Below are positions 36,526 to 43,948 of a stretch of DNA of 64,000 nt, piece after piece. Origin of the DNA: Pelagimonas varians (GTDB lineage Bacteria > Pseudomonadota > Alphaproteobacteria > Rhodobacterales > Rhodobacteraceae); the NCBI RefSeq assembly GCF_003208435.1, contig NZ_QKMF01000005.1, forward strand, positions 186,001-250,000. The letters are read 5' to 3'. The position numbers were made by a program, and so were the translations under genes. Every line of letters begins with the position of its first letter. Position 1 is the stretch's first letter. The notes beneath the pieces were generated by a model. It was not told the origin of the DNA and made no database searches. It worked only from the letters and a program-made list of their open reading frames with translations.

Positions 36526-37860
36526 ATGAGCCACGTCTTTCCCCGCCACTGTCATTCCGAATTGCCAACCGCCGTCGCCGGTGATGGGTGCTATCTCATT
36601 GACGCCGATGGCAAACGCTATTTTGACGGCTCCGGCGGTGCGGCTGTTTCTTGTCTGGGTCATTCCAATGCGCGCGTCCGCCAAGCGATCAAGGACCAAG
36701 TCGATAAACTGGCCTTTGCGCATACCGGTTTTTTGACCTCGGAACCGGCCGAGGCTTTGGCCGATTTGCTTATCGAACACGCACCAGGCGATCTGGATCG
36801 GGTGTATTTTGTCTCAGGGGGATCCGAAGCCGTGGAAAGCGCGATAAAACTGGCGCGCCAATACCACTTGGAAAACGGAGAGCCGCAGCGCCGTCACTTG
36901 ATTGCCCGCCGTCAAAGTTATCACGGCAATACGCTTGGGGCGCTGTCCGCCGGTGGCAATGCATGGCGGCGCCAGCAATTTGCACCTTTGTTGGTAGAGA
37001 TGAGCCATATCGCACCATGCTATGAATATGCAGAGCGGTTGGAGACGGAAAGTCTGGAAGATTACGGCCAACGTGTCGCCCAAGAGCTAGAGGACGAAAT
37101 CTTGCGTCTGGGTCCAGAGACCGTCATGGGCTTTATTGCCGAACCGGTTGTCGGCGCGACCCTTGGTGCTGTGCCCGCCGCCCCCGGCTATTTCGCCCGT
37201 ATCCGCGAGATTTGCGATAAATACGGCGTGCTGTTGATCTTGGATGAGGTGATGTGTGGCATGGGCCGGACGGGGCATTTGTTTGCTTGCAATGCAGACA
37301 ATGTCCAACCGGATATCCTCTGTGTCGCCAAAGGGTTGGGGGCCGGATATCAGCCGATTGGCGCGATGCTCTGTAGCAAATCGATCTATGATGCGATTGC
37401 GCAGGGGTCAGGGTTCTTTCAGCATGGCCATACCTATCTGGGTCATCCGGTTGCTGCCGCCGCTGCGCTGGCAGTGGTTCGAGAAATGCTGGATCACGAC
37501 CTTATTGCACAGGTCAACAGTCGGGGCGCGTATTTGGAGACGCAGCTACGACACCGCTTTGGACAACACGCACATGTTGGCGATGTTCGGGGGCGCGGGT
37601 TGTTTTGGGGGGTGGAATTGGTTGCGGATCGCCAGACCAAAGCGCCTTTTGATCCATCCTTGGGACTGGCCGGGAAGCTTAAAAAAGCAGCCTTTGCCGA
37701 AGGGTTGATTTGCTACCCGATGCCTGGCACGCGCGATGGCCGTGTGGGGGATCATATCCTGCTGGCACCGCCCTTTATAGCTAGTGAGGCCGAGTTGGAC
37801 CAAGCATTGGACATGTTGCAAAGCGCTTTGGAAAAGACTTTGGAAGCCATCCAGACTTAG
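36526..37860 (+). CDS. Class III PLP aminotransferase, last gene of the BKACE operon
   Basis: The 444-residue fold-type-I transaminase has the PLP lysine in ILCVAKGLGAGYQPIG and the DEVMCGMGRTGHLFA segment. The ATG at 36526 is chosen over the frame start at 36496, which lies inside the GNAT gene. In the operon it could turn the amino group freed by demethylation into a keto group, forming the beta-keto substrate for the BKACE enzyme. Related proteins include 4-aminobutyrate and beta-amino-acid transaminases, which cannot be distinguished by eye. A terminator follows. Confidence 0.88.
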   Translation: MSHVFPRHCHSELPTAVAGDGCYLIDADGKRYFDGSGGAAVSCLGHSNARVRQAIKDQVDKLAFAHTGFLTSEPAEALADLLIEHAPGDLDRVYFVSGGSEAVESAIKLARQYHLENGEPQRRHLIARRQSYHGNTLGALSAGGNAWRRQQFAPLLVEMSHIAPCYEYAERLETESLEDYGQRVAQELEDEILRLGPETVMGFIAEPVVGATLGAVPAAPGYFARIREICDKYGVLLILDEVMCGMGRTGHLFACNADNVQPDILCVAKGLGAGYQPIGAMLCSKSIYDAIAQGSGFFQHGHTYLGHPVAAAAALAVVREMLDHDLIAQVNSRGAYLETQLRHRFGQHAHVGDVRGRGLFWGVELVADRQTKAPFDPSLGLAGKLKKAAFAEGLICYPMPGTRDGRVGDHILLAPPFIASEAELDQALDMLQSALEKTLEAIQT

Positions 37861-37870
37861 GGAAAGAAGC

Positions 37871-37905
37871 CCCATCCCTGCGTTATTGGGGCAGGGATGG
37901 GGGCG
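37871..37905. terminator. Terminator after the catabolic operon
   Basis: CCCATCCCTGC and GCAGGGATGGG form a perfect 11-bp stem with a 9-base loop, in the gap between the convergent aminotransferase and trmD ends. Confidence 0.75.
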
Positions 37906-37993
37906 TTATATGCAGCGGCGACAGTCTAGGTTTCTGATATGTTGTTCCTGATTATAGATCTTGAACTGGGTTGTGGCATTTGACTGGTTTCGG

Positions 37994-38794
37994 TCACTCT
38001 TGGTCTTTGTGTTTGGCCCAAAGGTCCGGACGACGCTGTTGAGTAAGCTCTTCGCTCTTCTCTCGACGCCATTCGGCGATCTTTCCGTGATGACCAGACA
38101 TCAAAACCGGAGGAATCTCATGCCCTTCCCAATCTGCGGGACGGGTATATTGAGGATGCTCCAAAAGCCCGTCTGAATGGCTTTCGTCGACTGTGCTTTC
38201 TGCATTTCCGAGCACGCCGGGTAGGAGGCGAACGGTGGCGTCCAGCATCGCTTGGGCCGCGATTTCACCGCCGGTCAAAACAAAGTCTCCCAGTGACACT
38301 TCGGCAATATTGTAGTGGTCGAGAACCCGTTGGTCGACGCCTTCAAACCGGCCGCAAATCATCGTGATGCCGGGCAGTTCGGCCCAGTCGCGTGCCATCT
38401 GCTGATCAAATCGTTTGCCGCGTGGTGACAGGTACACCAACGGACCGGGCGCGCGACGCAAAGCGTGCTCAATCGCGTGGCCCATAACATCCGGACGCAT
38501 GACCATTCCAGCCCCGCCACCCGCTGGCGTGTCATCTACATTGCGATGCTTGCCTTCGCCGAAAATACGCAAATCAACAGTTGATAGCTGCCATTTGCCT
38601 TCCTTATGGGCTTTGCCTGTCAGGCTTTCGCCTAAGACACCGGGAAATGCGCCGGGGAACAGGGTAATGACCTGCGCCTGCCATGCACGGGCAAGATCGG
38701 GTTGATGGGTCATCAACTCGCGTGGCTTTAAGGTCGGGCGCATGGTTTTACGGCCATGGCTTTTGGTGTGCTTCGAAGGATTCTGATCTGACAT
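37994..38794 (-). CDS. trmD: tRNA (guanine-N1)-methyltransferase
   Basis: TrmD methylates G37 of several tRNAs using S-adenosylmethionine and prevents frameshifting. The 266-residue product carries the knot motifs YLSPRG and SLGDFVLTGGE and the catalytic DE region. The N-terminus runs about 35 residues beyond the usual start (basic MSDQNPSKHTKSHGRKTM...); the ATG at 38794 is kept because AAGG precedes it, but an internal start at 38740 or 38713 is possible. It is separated from rimM upstream and rplS downstream by unrelated genes. Confidence 0.95.
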   Translation of the reverse strand: MSDQNPSKHTKSHGRKTMRPTLKPRELMTHQPDLARAWQAQVITLFPGAFPGVLGESLTGKAHKEGKWQLSTVDLRIFGEGKHRNVDDTPAGGGAGMVMRPDVMGHAIEHALRRAPGPLVYLSPRGKRFDQQMARDWAELPGITMICGRFEGVDQRVLDHYNIAEVSLGDFVLTGGEIAAQAMLDATVRLLPGVLGNAESTVDESHSDGLLEHPQYTRPADWEGHEIPPVLMSGHHGKIAEWRREKSEELTQQRRPDLWAKHKDQE

Positions 38795-38859
38795 AGGGTG
38801 CCTTGCTTTGCGCCTGTCCTACCGCGCAAGTCGGGGTTGGGGCAAGCAGATCGCCGCTG

Positions 38860-39993
38860 TCATGATAGGGATTCAAACGCAGCCTCAAAACAATCCGCTT
38901 GGCGTGGCGGCTGTGTCAGGCACGACCTGTGCAAATCCCACAGGTCGCGATTGCGCGGGGCCCGACCATCATATTCGACAAACAGGCAATGCGGCGCAAT
39001 CCAACCGCCACCGCCCGCGTGTTCTTGCATGTACTCAAGCTCATCTTCAAAGAGCGGTTTTAGTGTTCGGACATCCAGAGCCGGACTTAAAGCCAACTCG
39101 GACAGTTTATAAAAACTGTCATTCCATGCGCCGATCAAACCCTGAACCGCGGTCAAAAATTCTGTATCGCCTTGGGCCAAAGCCGTGCGCAGTGCCTGTT
39201 CTTTTGCGAGGCGTCCGAAAAATGCGGCGACGGTGGACCTGTTCACGTCCTTTTGCTGCAAACACCACACTGCGGCGCGGCGCTGATCGGGGTTCGACAG
39301 GTCGTGACGGGTCACAACATGGTGCCAAAGATCTATGTCCGCAGCCCCCAGCCCCTGAAGTAGAGCGATCATAGGTCGGGCCGTATCCGCACCGTTTGTC
39401 CACAGGTCCCGCGTGGCAACAAAGGCACCATAGTCACGATCAAAAGCTGTGCGGCGCAGGGCGATTGCGTCGATTTCATCACGCAGGTCCAGCATAGTTT
39501 CAGGGCGGGCAAACAGCTGTGCAATGCGCCCCGCTTCGCCGGGATCGGAGCGGAGCAAAGTATTGATCAAATACAACTCGCAGCGCTGAAGTTCGCTAAG
39601 TTTTGTCAAATCCTTGGTTTTCCAGCCCAGCATCAAACCGCGTAGGGTAAGTGCGATGACGTTGTCACGGCACGGAGGAGCACCCGGCGGCTGGAACTCT
39701 CTCCCAACAGACATGACCCGCAACAACTCACGCAACATGAAATCCTGGTTGGGAAGCTTTCTCTTTTGTGCATTCGACAAATCGGATTGTAGCAAAGTTT
39801 CGGCGCGCCGCCCCCCAGATGTGAACTTACGGATGCGGATTGGTTCAAGGCGCATTGATGCCATCAGTGCATATGCGCTTCCAAGGCCACTCACCGCGAC
39901 GGCAATCCCGGAGAGAGGGAGTGCCGCAGCAAGGGCGGGGCCTAGGGCCATTCCTGTCAATAAAATCCGATACACTTTACGTCCACTTACCAA
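38860..39993 (-). CDS. Hypothetical protein, N-terminal membrane anchor
   Basis: This 377-residue protein has a hydrophobic N-terminal segment of two helices (about residues 10-45) and a long, mostly helical soluble domain with cysteine-containing patches (CRDNVIALTLRG, WCLQQKDVNRS). I recognise no family. The frame opens with a TTG at 39993, preceded by GAGAAA; an ATG at 39951 is the main alternative but its AGGA is too close. It lies between trmD and rimM on the minus strand and breaks the conserved gene order there. Confidence 0.65.
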   Translation of the reverse strand: MVSGRKVYRILLTGMALGPALAAALPLSGIAVAVSGLGSAYALMASMRLEPIRIRKFTSGGRRAETLLQSDLSNAQKRKLPNQDFMLRELLRVMSVGREFQPPGAPPCRDNVIALTLRGLMLGWKTKDLTKLSELQRCELYLINTLLRSDPGEAGRIAQLFARPETMLDLRDEIDAIALRRTAFDRDYGAFVATRDLWTNGADTARPMIALLQGLGAADIDLWHHVVTRHDLSNPDQRRAAVWCLQQKDVNRSTVAAFFGRLAKEQALRTALAQGDTEFLTAVQGLIGAWNDSFYKLSELALSPALDVRTLKPLFEDELEYMQEHAGGGGWIAPHCLFVEYDGRAPRNRDLWDLHRSCLTQPPRQADCFEAAFESLS

Positions 39994-40260
39994 TAATTCG
40001 ATTTCTCGATTACGGCTAAAATTGGACTAAAATTGTGGCGCTATGTTGGTAGGAAACTTCCAATTTTCACGATTATGAAGCTGAGGCGTGGAAAATACGC
40101 GGGTATCGCCGCCTATTGTTTCCCATAGTCGGGTCAATAGGGCTCACGCGCATTGGAGTCAGGGCGCAACTAAGGAATCTATGCGGCAATTGGATGTTGG
40201 TGTTCGTATGCAGCGCGCCAAAACATGACGGTCCAAATTTTGCAGACTAGGGTCGGGGTT

Positions 40261-40770
40261 TTAGTCGAACAGACCCTCAGGAGGATCGCAGACAATACGG
40301 CCCACCGACAAGTCAACCGTCGGCACCACGGCCATTGTGAAAGGGAGCAAAACAGTTTTGCTTTGGCTTGGAACGGTCAGTTCCAGTAGGTCTGTGGCCC
40401 CGTGATTGTGGACGGCATGCACGCGGCCCAGAATGTTGCCGCCGGTGTCGACCACCTCAAGCCCCATCAGATCTGTATAATAGTATTCATCGTCGGGTAG
40501 GCTGGGGAGGACTTCGCGCGGAACGTGCAATTCTGTTCCGCTCAGGGCGTCGGCCTCTTCCTTGGTTCCGACACCCGACATGCGGGCTGCAAAACCGTTT
40601 TTCAACGACCGCGTGATTTGAATGGCGTCAAAGCTGTGCGATCCGTCCTTGGTGAACAGGGGCGTATAGCTGGCGATAGCTTGGGGGTCTGCGGTAAAAC
40701 TTTTGATGCGCACTTCTCCGTGGACGCCAAATGCACCAGAGATTGTTCCTACGCAGATCATATCAGCCAT
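40261..40770 (-). CDS. rimM: Ribosome maturation factor RimM
   Basis: RimM binds S19 and helps process the 16S rRNA head domain. The 169-residue product has the N-terminal RimM barrel ([22 protein letters not shown]) and a C-terminal PRC-barrel-like part. The open frame extends to 40866, but the ATG at 40770 has GGAGG correctly placed and gives the normal start. Its first eight bases overlap the end of the 49-codon gene upstream. Confidence 0.95.
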   Translation of the reverse strand: MADMICVGTISGAFGVHGEVRIKSFTADPQAIASYTPLFTKDGSHSFDAIQITRSLKNGFAARMSGVGTKEEADALSGTELHVPREVLPSLPDDEYYYTDLMGLEVVDTGGNILGRVHAVHNHGATDLLELTVPSQSKTVLLPFTMAVVPTVDLSVGRIVCDPPEGLFD

Positions 40771-40912
40771 TGTTGCCTCCAACATTGCAAAGCCCTCGGG
40801 TCCAAGACCCGCCTGCTTGATCGCAAATGGTTTTTTGATTGTCACGTTCAAATAAGATTCCGGCAAGAAATGCCAGCATCACAAAGACCACAAGCCGGAT
40901 CAGGCGGAACAT
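40763..40912 (-). CDS. Small single-pass membrane protein between rpsP and rimM (49 residues)
   Basis: This gene is too short for routine ORF calling. From an ATG at 40912 preceded by AAGGGGGC, the frame encodes [18 protein letters not shown], one membrane helix, then a short soluble tail with two cysteines ([18 protein letters not shown]). The stop TGA lies within the first codons of rimM (8-base overlap), so the two are translationally coupled. Position, ribosome binding site and the cysteine pair argue that it is real; I recall similar small proteins at this position in related genomes but could not check. Confidence 0.75.
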   Translation of the reverse strand: MFRLIRLVVFVMLAFLAGILFERDNQKTICDQAGGSWTRGLCNVGGNNG

Positions 40913-40941
40913 GAAACGCCCCCTTCAGGCAAACCTATTGA

Positions 40942-40970
40942 TGTACCGGCGAGAATGTCCCGCCGGTACA
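40942..40970 (-). terminator. Hairpin after rpsP
   Basis: TGTACCGGCG (40942-40951) and CGCCGGTACA (40961-40970) are a perfect 10-bp stem with a 9-base loop, 16 bases past the rpsP stop. With little T-run on the minus strand it is probably a partial terminator within the operon. Confidence 0.6.
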
Positions 40971-40985
40971 CAAATCGAGTGAGGC

Positions 40986-41351
40986 TTATGCCTCGGCAGC
41001 AGCTTCAGCGGCGTCAGCAGCTTTGGATGCTTTTTCTTCGGCGCGCTCTTTGGCTTTTTTGCCTGGCTCGCCTTTTTTCAGGTTGGAACGCTCTTTTTTG
41101 GCAACAACGCCAGCCGCTTCGAGGAAGCGCGATACGCGGTCAGTGGTCTGAGCGCCTTCGCCGAGCCAGTACTGGATGCGCTCAACGTTCATTTTCACAC
41201 GCTCTTCGCTGTCTTTTGGCAGCAGGGGGTTGTATGTGCCCAGCTTTTCTACAAAGCGGCCGTCACGTGGCATGCGGCTGTCCGCAGCAACGATCCGGTA
41301 AAAGGGGCGCTTTTTGGAACCGCCGCGGGCGAGACGAATTTTAATAGCCAT
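40986..41351 (-). CDS. rpsP: 30S ribosomal protein S16
   Basis: The 121-residue product starts [21 protein letters not shown] and has the [20 protein letters not shown] core of S16. The C-terminal 30 residues are an Ala/Lys/Glu-rich extension seen in alphaproteobacterial S16. The ATG at 41351 has AAGGAG upstream; the frame start at 41384 is rejected. Confidence 0.97.
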   Translation of the reverse strand: MAIKIRLARGGSKKRPFYRIVAADSRMPRDGRFVEKLGTYNPLLPKDSEERVKMNVERIQYWLGEGAQTTDRVSRFLEAAGVVAKKERSNLKKGEPGKKAKERAEEKASKAADAAEAAAEA

Positions 41352-41400
41352 TGTTGATCTCCTTAGATGGCGTTTGGGCTGCATAGGGCGCAGCCCGAAT

Positions 41401-41706
41401 TCAAGATTGGTGTTGTTTGTGGTGTTGGATGACTTCCTGAATGATGAAATTCAGGAATTTCTTAGCGAATTCCGGGTCAAGATTGGCCTGGTCCGCAAGG
41501 TCTTCTAGCCGCGCGATCTGATTGGCTTCGCGCGCGGGGTCGGAGGGCGGGAGGTCATGAGTTGCCTTCAGCACCCCCACAGCCTGAGTGTGTTTGAAAC
41601 GCTCGCCCAAGGTATAGACAAGAATGGCGTCAAGCCGGTCAATGCTATCGCGGTGCTCCTTGAGCACCTCGGCGGCGCGGGCGACGGTGTCAGTTGTATC
41701 AGTCAA
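41401..41706 (-). CDS. Chorismate mutase (AroQ type)
   Basis: The 101-residue helical product has the AroQ pattern [30 protein letters not shown], with the arginine and lysine residues that hold chorismate for rearrangement to prephenate. Translation starts at a TTG (41706) with AAAGG nine bases before it, overlapping the stop of the GNAT gene by eight bases; the longer frame upstream encodes nothing family-like. It lies between the GNAT array and rpsP. Confidence 0.85.
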   Translation of the reverse strand: MTDTTDTVARAAEVLKEHRDSIDRLDAILVYTLGERFKHTQAVGVLKATHDLPPSDPAREANQIARLEDLADQANLDPEFAKKFLNFIIQEVIQHHKQHQS

Positions 41707-42301
41707 GAGCCCAACCTTTCGGTTTAAAGAGAGGATCGGCGTAATGCGCGATTTCCATATCGATGCCATGGCCCAACTGGCTTTGCAGTTGTTCCAGCGT
41801 GGGGTGGCGATAGACGGCGTCATGGCCGTCAACCGTCGCAGCATTGTGGTCTTTGGTACAGCCAAGACGTTCGGCCAACCGGATACTGTCGAGGTTCTTG
41901 GGATCGATATAGCTCACGGCGGTTGTCCAGCCGAGATCGTGGTAGAAATGGCGGCGCACGCAGTCAGCGGCTTCAAGTGCGTATCCATGGCCCGACTGGT
42001 CAGGCCAGATGATCCATGCGATTTCACGTTCAGGCCATTTGGCCGGGAACCAGCCACCGGCCATACCAACGGTTTCGTCTGTGTCTTTCAGGTGGATCAT
42101 CCACATGCCATAGCCACGGATTTCCCAATGGCCGATTTCTGCGGCGTAGAGCATCCATGTTTCATAGGCATTGAGCGGCCCCCCCATGTAACGGGACCGG
42201 TAAGACGAAAATGTAGCTTTGAAATCCGGGTAGTCCTCGGGATCGGGGCCGCGCAAGACCAATCGGCGGCTTTCGAGGGTTGGAATATCGCGATGTCCCA
42301 T
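41699..42301 (-). CDS. GNAT N-acetyltransferase (RimJ/RimL-like), array member 4
   Basis: The 200-residue protein starts MGHRDIPTLESRRLVLRGPDPEDYPDF and shows the RimJ/RimL-type REIAWIIWPDQSGHGYALEAADCV acetyl-CoA loop. The ATG at 42301 shares one base with the stop of array member 3. Last of four co-directional GNAT genes; target unknown, probably a protein N-terminus or small amine. Confidence 0.85.
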   Translation of the reverse strand: MGHRDIPTLESRRLVLRGPDPEDYPDFKATFSSYRSRYMGGPLNAYETWMLYAAEIGHWEIRGYGMWMIHLKDTDETVGMAGGWFPAKWPEREIAWIIWPDQSGHGYALEAADCVRRHFYHDLGWTTAVSYIDPKNLDSIRLAERLGCTKDHNAATVDGHDAVYRHPTLEQLQSQLGHGIDMEIAHYADPLFKPKGWALD

Positions 42302-42894
42302 CAGGCGGCTCCTTGTGCGTAGTGACGAAAGACCAACGTGTGGCCGTCGTCGCTTGCGGTATTTTCTGTTTCGGAGTCCCGTGCCGCGCCCAGTTTTTCC
42401 AGCAAGCGGATACAACGAATGTTATCTACGTCAACAAAAGAGGCGACTGTGCCCCATTTCAGTGCGTCAAAGGCATAGGCGCGGGCGGCGATCATCGCTT
42501 CCTCGGCAAACCCCTGGCCTTCTGCGCTGTCGGTCAAAAACACGCCAAGACCGACTTCGGGATCGTCATAGTCGTAGCCGAGTAGAACAAACCCTGCTGA
42601 GGGTGTGGTCTGGGCATCAACGGTCCAAAGACCGTGGCCGTGAAGCATCCAAAGGGCTGTGTAGCCAGAAAAATTGGACCATGCTTCGGATCGGGTAAAG
42701 GGGCCGCCCATAGGAATGGAGCGGTCCGATTCCATGATCTTGGCATAGGCCTTGAAGTCATAGATGCGCGGTGCGCGTAATTGTAGGCGGCGGGTGTCCA
42801 GGGACGGAATTTTGCCGCCAAGACGGGCAGCCTGACGGGCGGCCGGACCGGGGCGATGCTGTTCGCAAGGGGTTATCAAAGCTGTGTCGTTCAT
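42301..42894 (-). CDS. GNAT N-acetyltransferase (RimJ/RimL-like), array member 3
   Basis: The 197-residue protein (MNDTALITP...) resembles its neighbours in the LQLRAPRIYDFKAYAKIM start and EVGLGVFLTDSAEGQGFAEEA loop but has a longer N-terminal tail of about 38 residues. The ATG at 42894 overlaps the stop of member 2 by four bases. Third in the coupled array. Confidence 0.85.
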   Translation of the reverse strand: MNDTALITPCEQHRPGPAARQAARLGGKIPSLDTRRLQLRAPRIYDFKAYAKIMESDRSIPMGGPFTRSEAWSNFSGYTALWMLHGHGLWTVDAQTTPSAGFVLLGYDYDDPEVGLGVFLTDSAEGQGFAEEAMIAARAYAFDALKWGTVASFVDVDNIRCIRLLEKLGAARDSETENTASDDGHTLVFRHYAQGAA

Positions 42895-43424
42895 GACAAA
42901 GCCTCTGGTCCCGGATGGCGCCACAGCTCATCTAAACCCATGCTGACGTTTTCATAGGTGCGTTCGTAAGTAGCCCCCAATCGTGCCGCCAGCGTTTTGG
43001 ACCGCGCGTTGTCAGGCACGATGTTCGAGGTCAGGGTGGTAAAACCGAGATCGTCATAGGCGTAGCGGCGCACGCGCAAAGCTGCTTCATGGGCGATGCC
43101 CTTGCCTTCAAAGCCTTCAAAAACCACCCACCCGATTTCGGGTTCAGGCCAGCCTTCGGGGTTCCAGATGCCACAGATGCCAGCCGGTTTGCCCGTCGCC
43201 TTGTCAACGATGGTGAAATAGCCGTAGCCGTGCCAATGCCAGTGTCCAACATTCAGCGAAAACCAGCGCCAAGCATCGCCTCGGTTGGGCGACGCGCCAA
43301 ATCCTTCTGCGCGCTCTTGGTCAAGAAGGAAGGCAATGACATGTTCCGCGTCATCGCGTTCAGGGCCGCGCAGGATTAGGCGGTCTGTTTCAAGACGGGG
43401 GGCTTGGGTGAGCTGAAAAGGCAT
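42891..43424 (-). CDS. GNAT N-acetyltransferase (RimJ/RimL-like), array member 2
   Basis: The 177-residue protein carries LETDRLILRGPERDDAEHV and the EPEIGWVVFEGFEGKGIAHEAA acetyl-CoA loop. The ATG at 43424 shares its A with the stop of member 1. The similarity to the other three members (W-Y-FS-NVGHW/SEIGSW region, REIGW-V/I loop) indicates tandem duplication and divergence. Confidence 0.87.
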   Translation of the reverse strand: MPFQLTQAPRLETDRLILRGPERDDAEHVIAFLLDQERAEGFGASPNRGDAWRWFSLNVGHWHWHGYGYFTIVDKATGKPAGICGIWNPEGWPEPEIGWVVFEGFEGKGIAHEAALRVRRYAYDDLGFTTLTSNIVPDNARSKTLAARLGATYERTYENVSMGLDELWRHPGPEALS

Positions 43425-43945
43425 TACGCGTATGCCTCCGGTGTGCCATCGGCATCGGGACGATGGCGGTAAACCAAATCCTCGGCGTCATAGTTTTCGG
43501 CGCTTGTATCGAGCGTCGCCCCAAGGCGGTTTGCCAAAGAAATCGAACGTTCATTGGTATTTTCAATATAGGAAACCAAGGTCTCCATACCTTGTTCCCA
43601 AGCCCAATGCAGCGCTGCTGTGGCCGCTTCTAGCGCGTAGCCTTTGCCTTCGTATCCGTCAAAAAGGATCCAGCCAATTTCCCGCTCCGGAAAATGTGGT
43701 GGCTGAGTGATGGCAACTTGGCCGATCAACTGACCGTCTTTGGTTTCAACCGCCCAGCCACCAAAGCCGACCAAGTCCCAACTGCCGATTTCCGACGAAA
43801 ACCCATACCACAAGTGCGTTTTGTTCTGTGGTGAATTCACATGCTTCGCGCGGCTACCTTCAAAGAAGGCCGCGAAGGCATCCATGTCGCTCATGACATG
43901 TGGGCGCAACCGAAGGCGCGGGGTTTCAAGGATGGGCGCGGGCAT
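43424..43945 (-). CDS. GNAT N-acetyltransferase (RimJ/RimL-like), array member 1
   Basis: The 173-residue protein begins MPAPILETPRLRLRPHVMSDMDAF and has the EREIGWILFDGYEGKGYALEAA loop. Its ATG is only three bases past the ffh stop, so it may be read from the ffh transcript. First in the array of four. Confidence 0.87.
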   Translation of the reverse strand: MPAPILETPRLRLRPHVMSDMDAFAAFFEGSRAKHVNSPQNKTHLWYGFSSEIGSWDLVGFGGWAVETKDGQLIGQVAITQPPHFPEREIGWILFDGYEGKGYALEAATAALHWAWEQGMETLVSYIENTNERSISLANRLGATLDTSAENYDAEDLVYRHRPDADGTPEAYA

Positions 43946-43948
43946 GGG

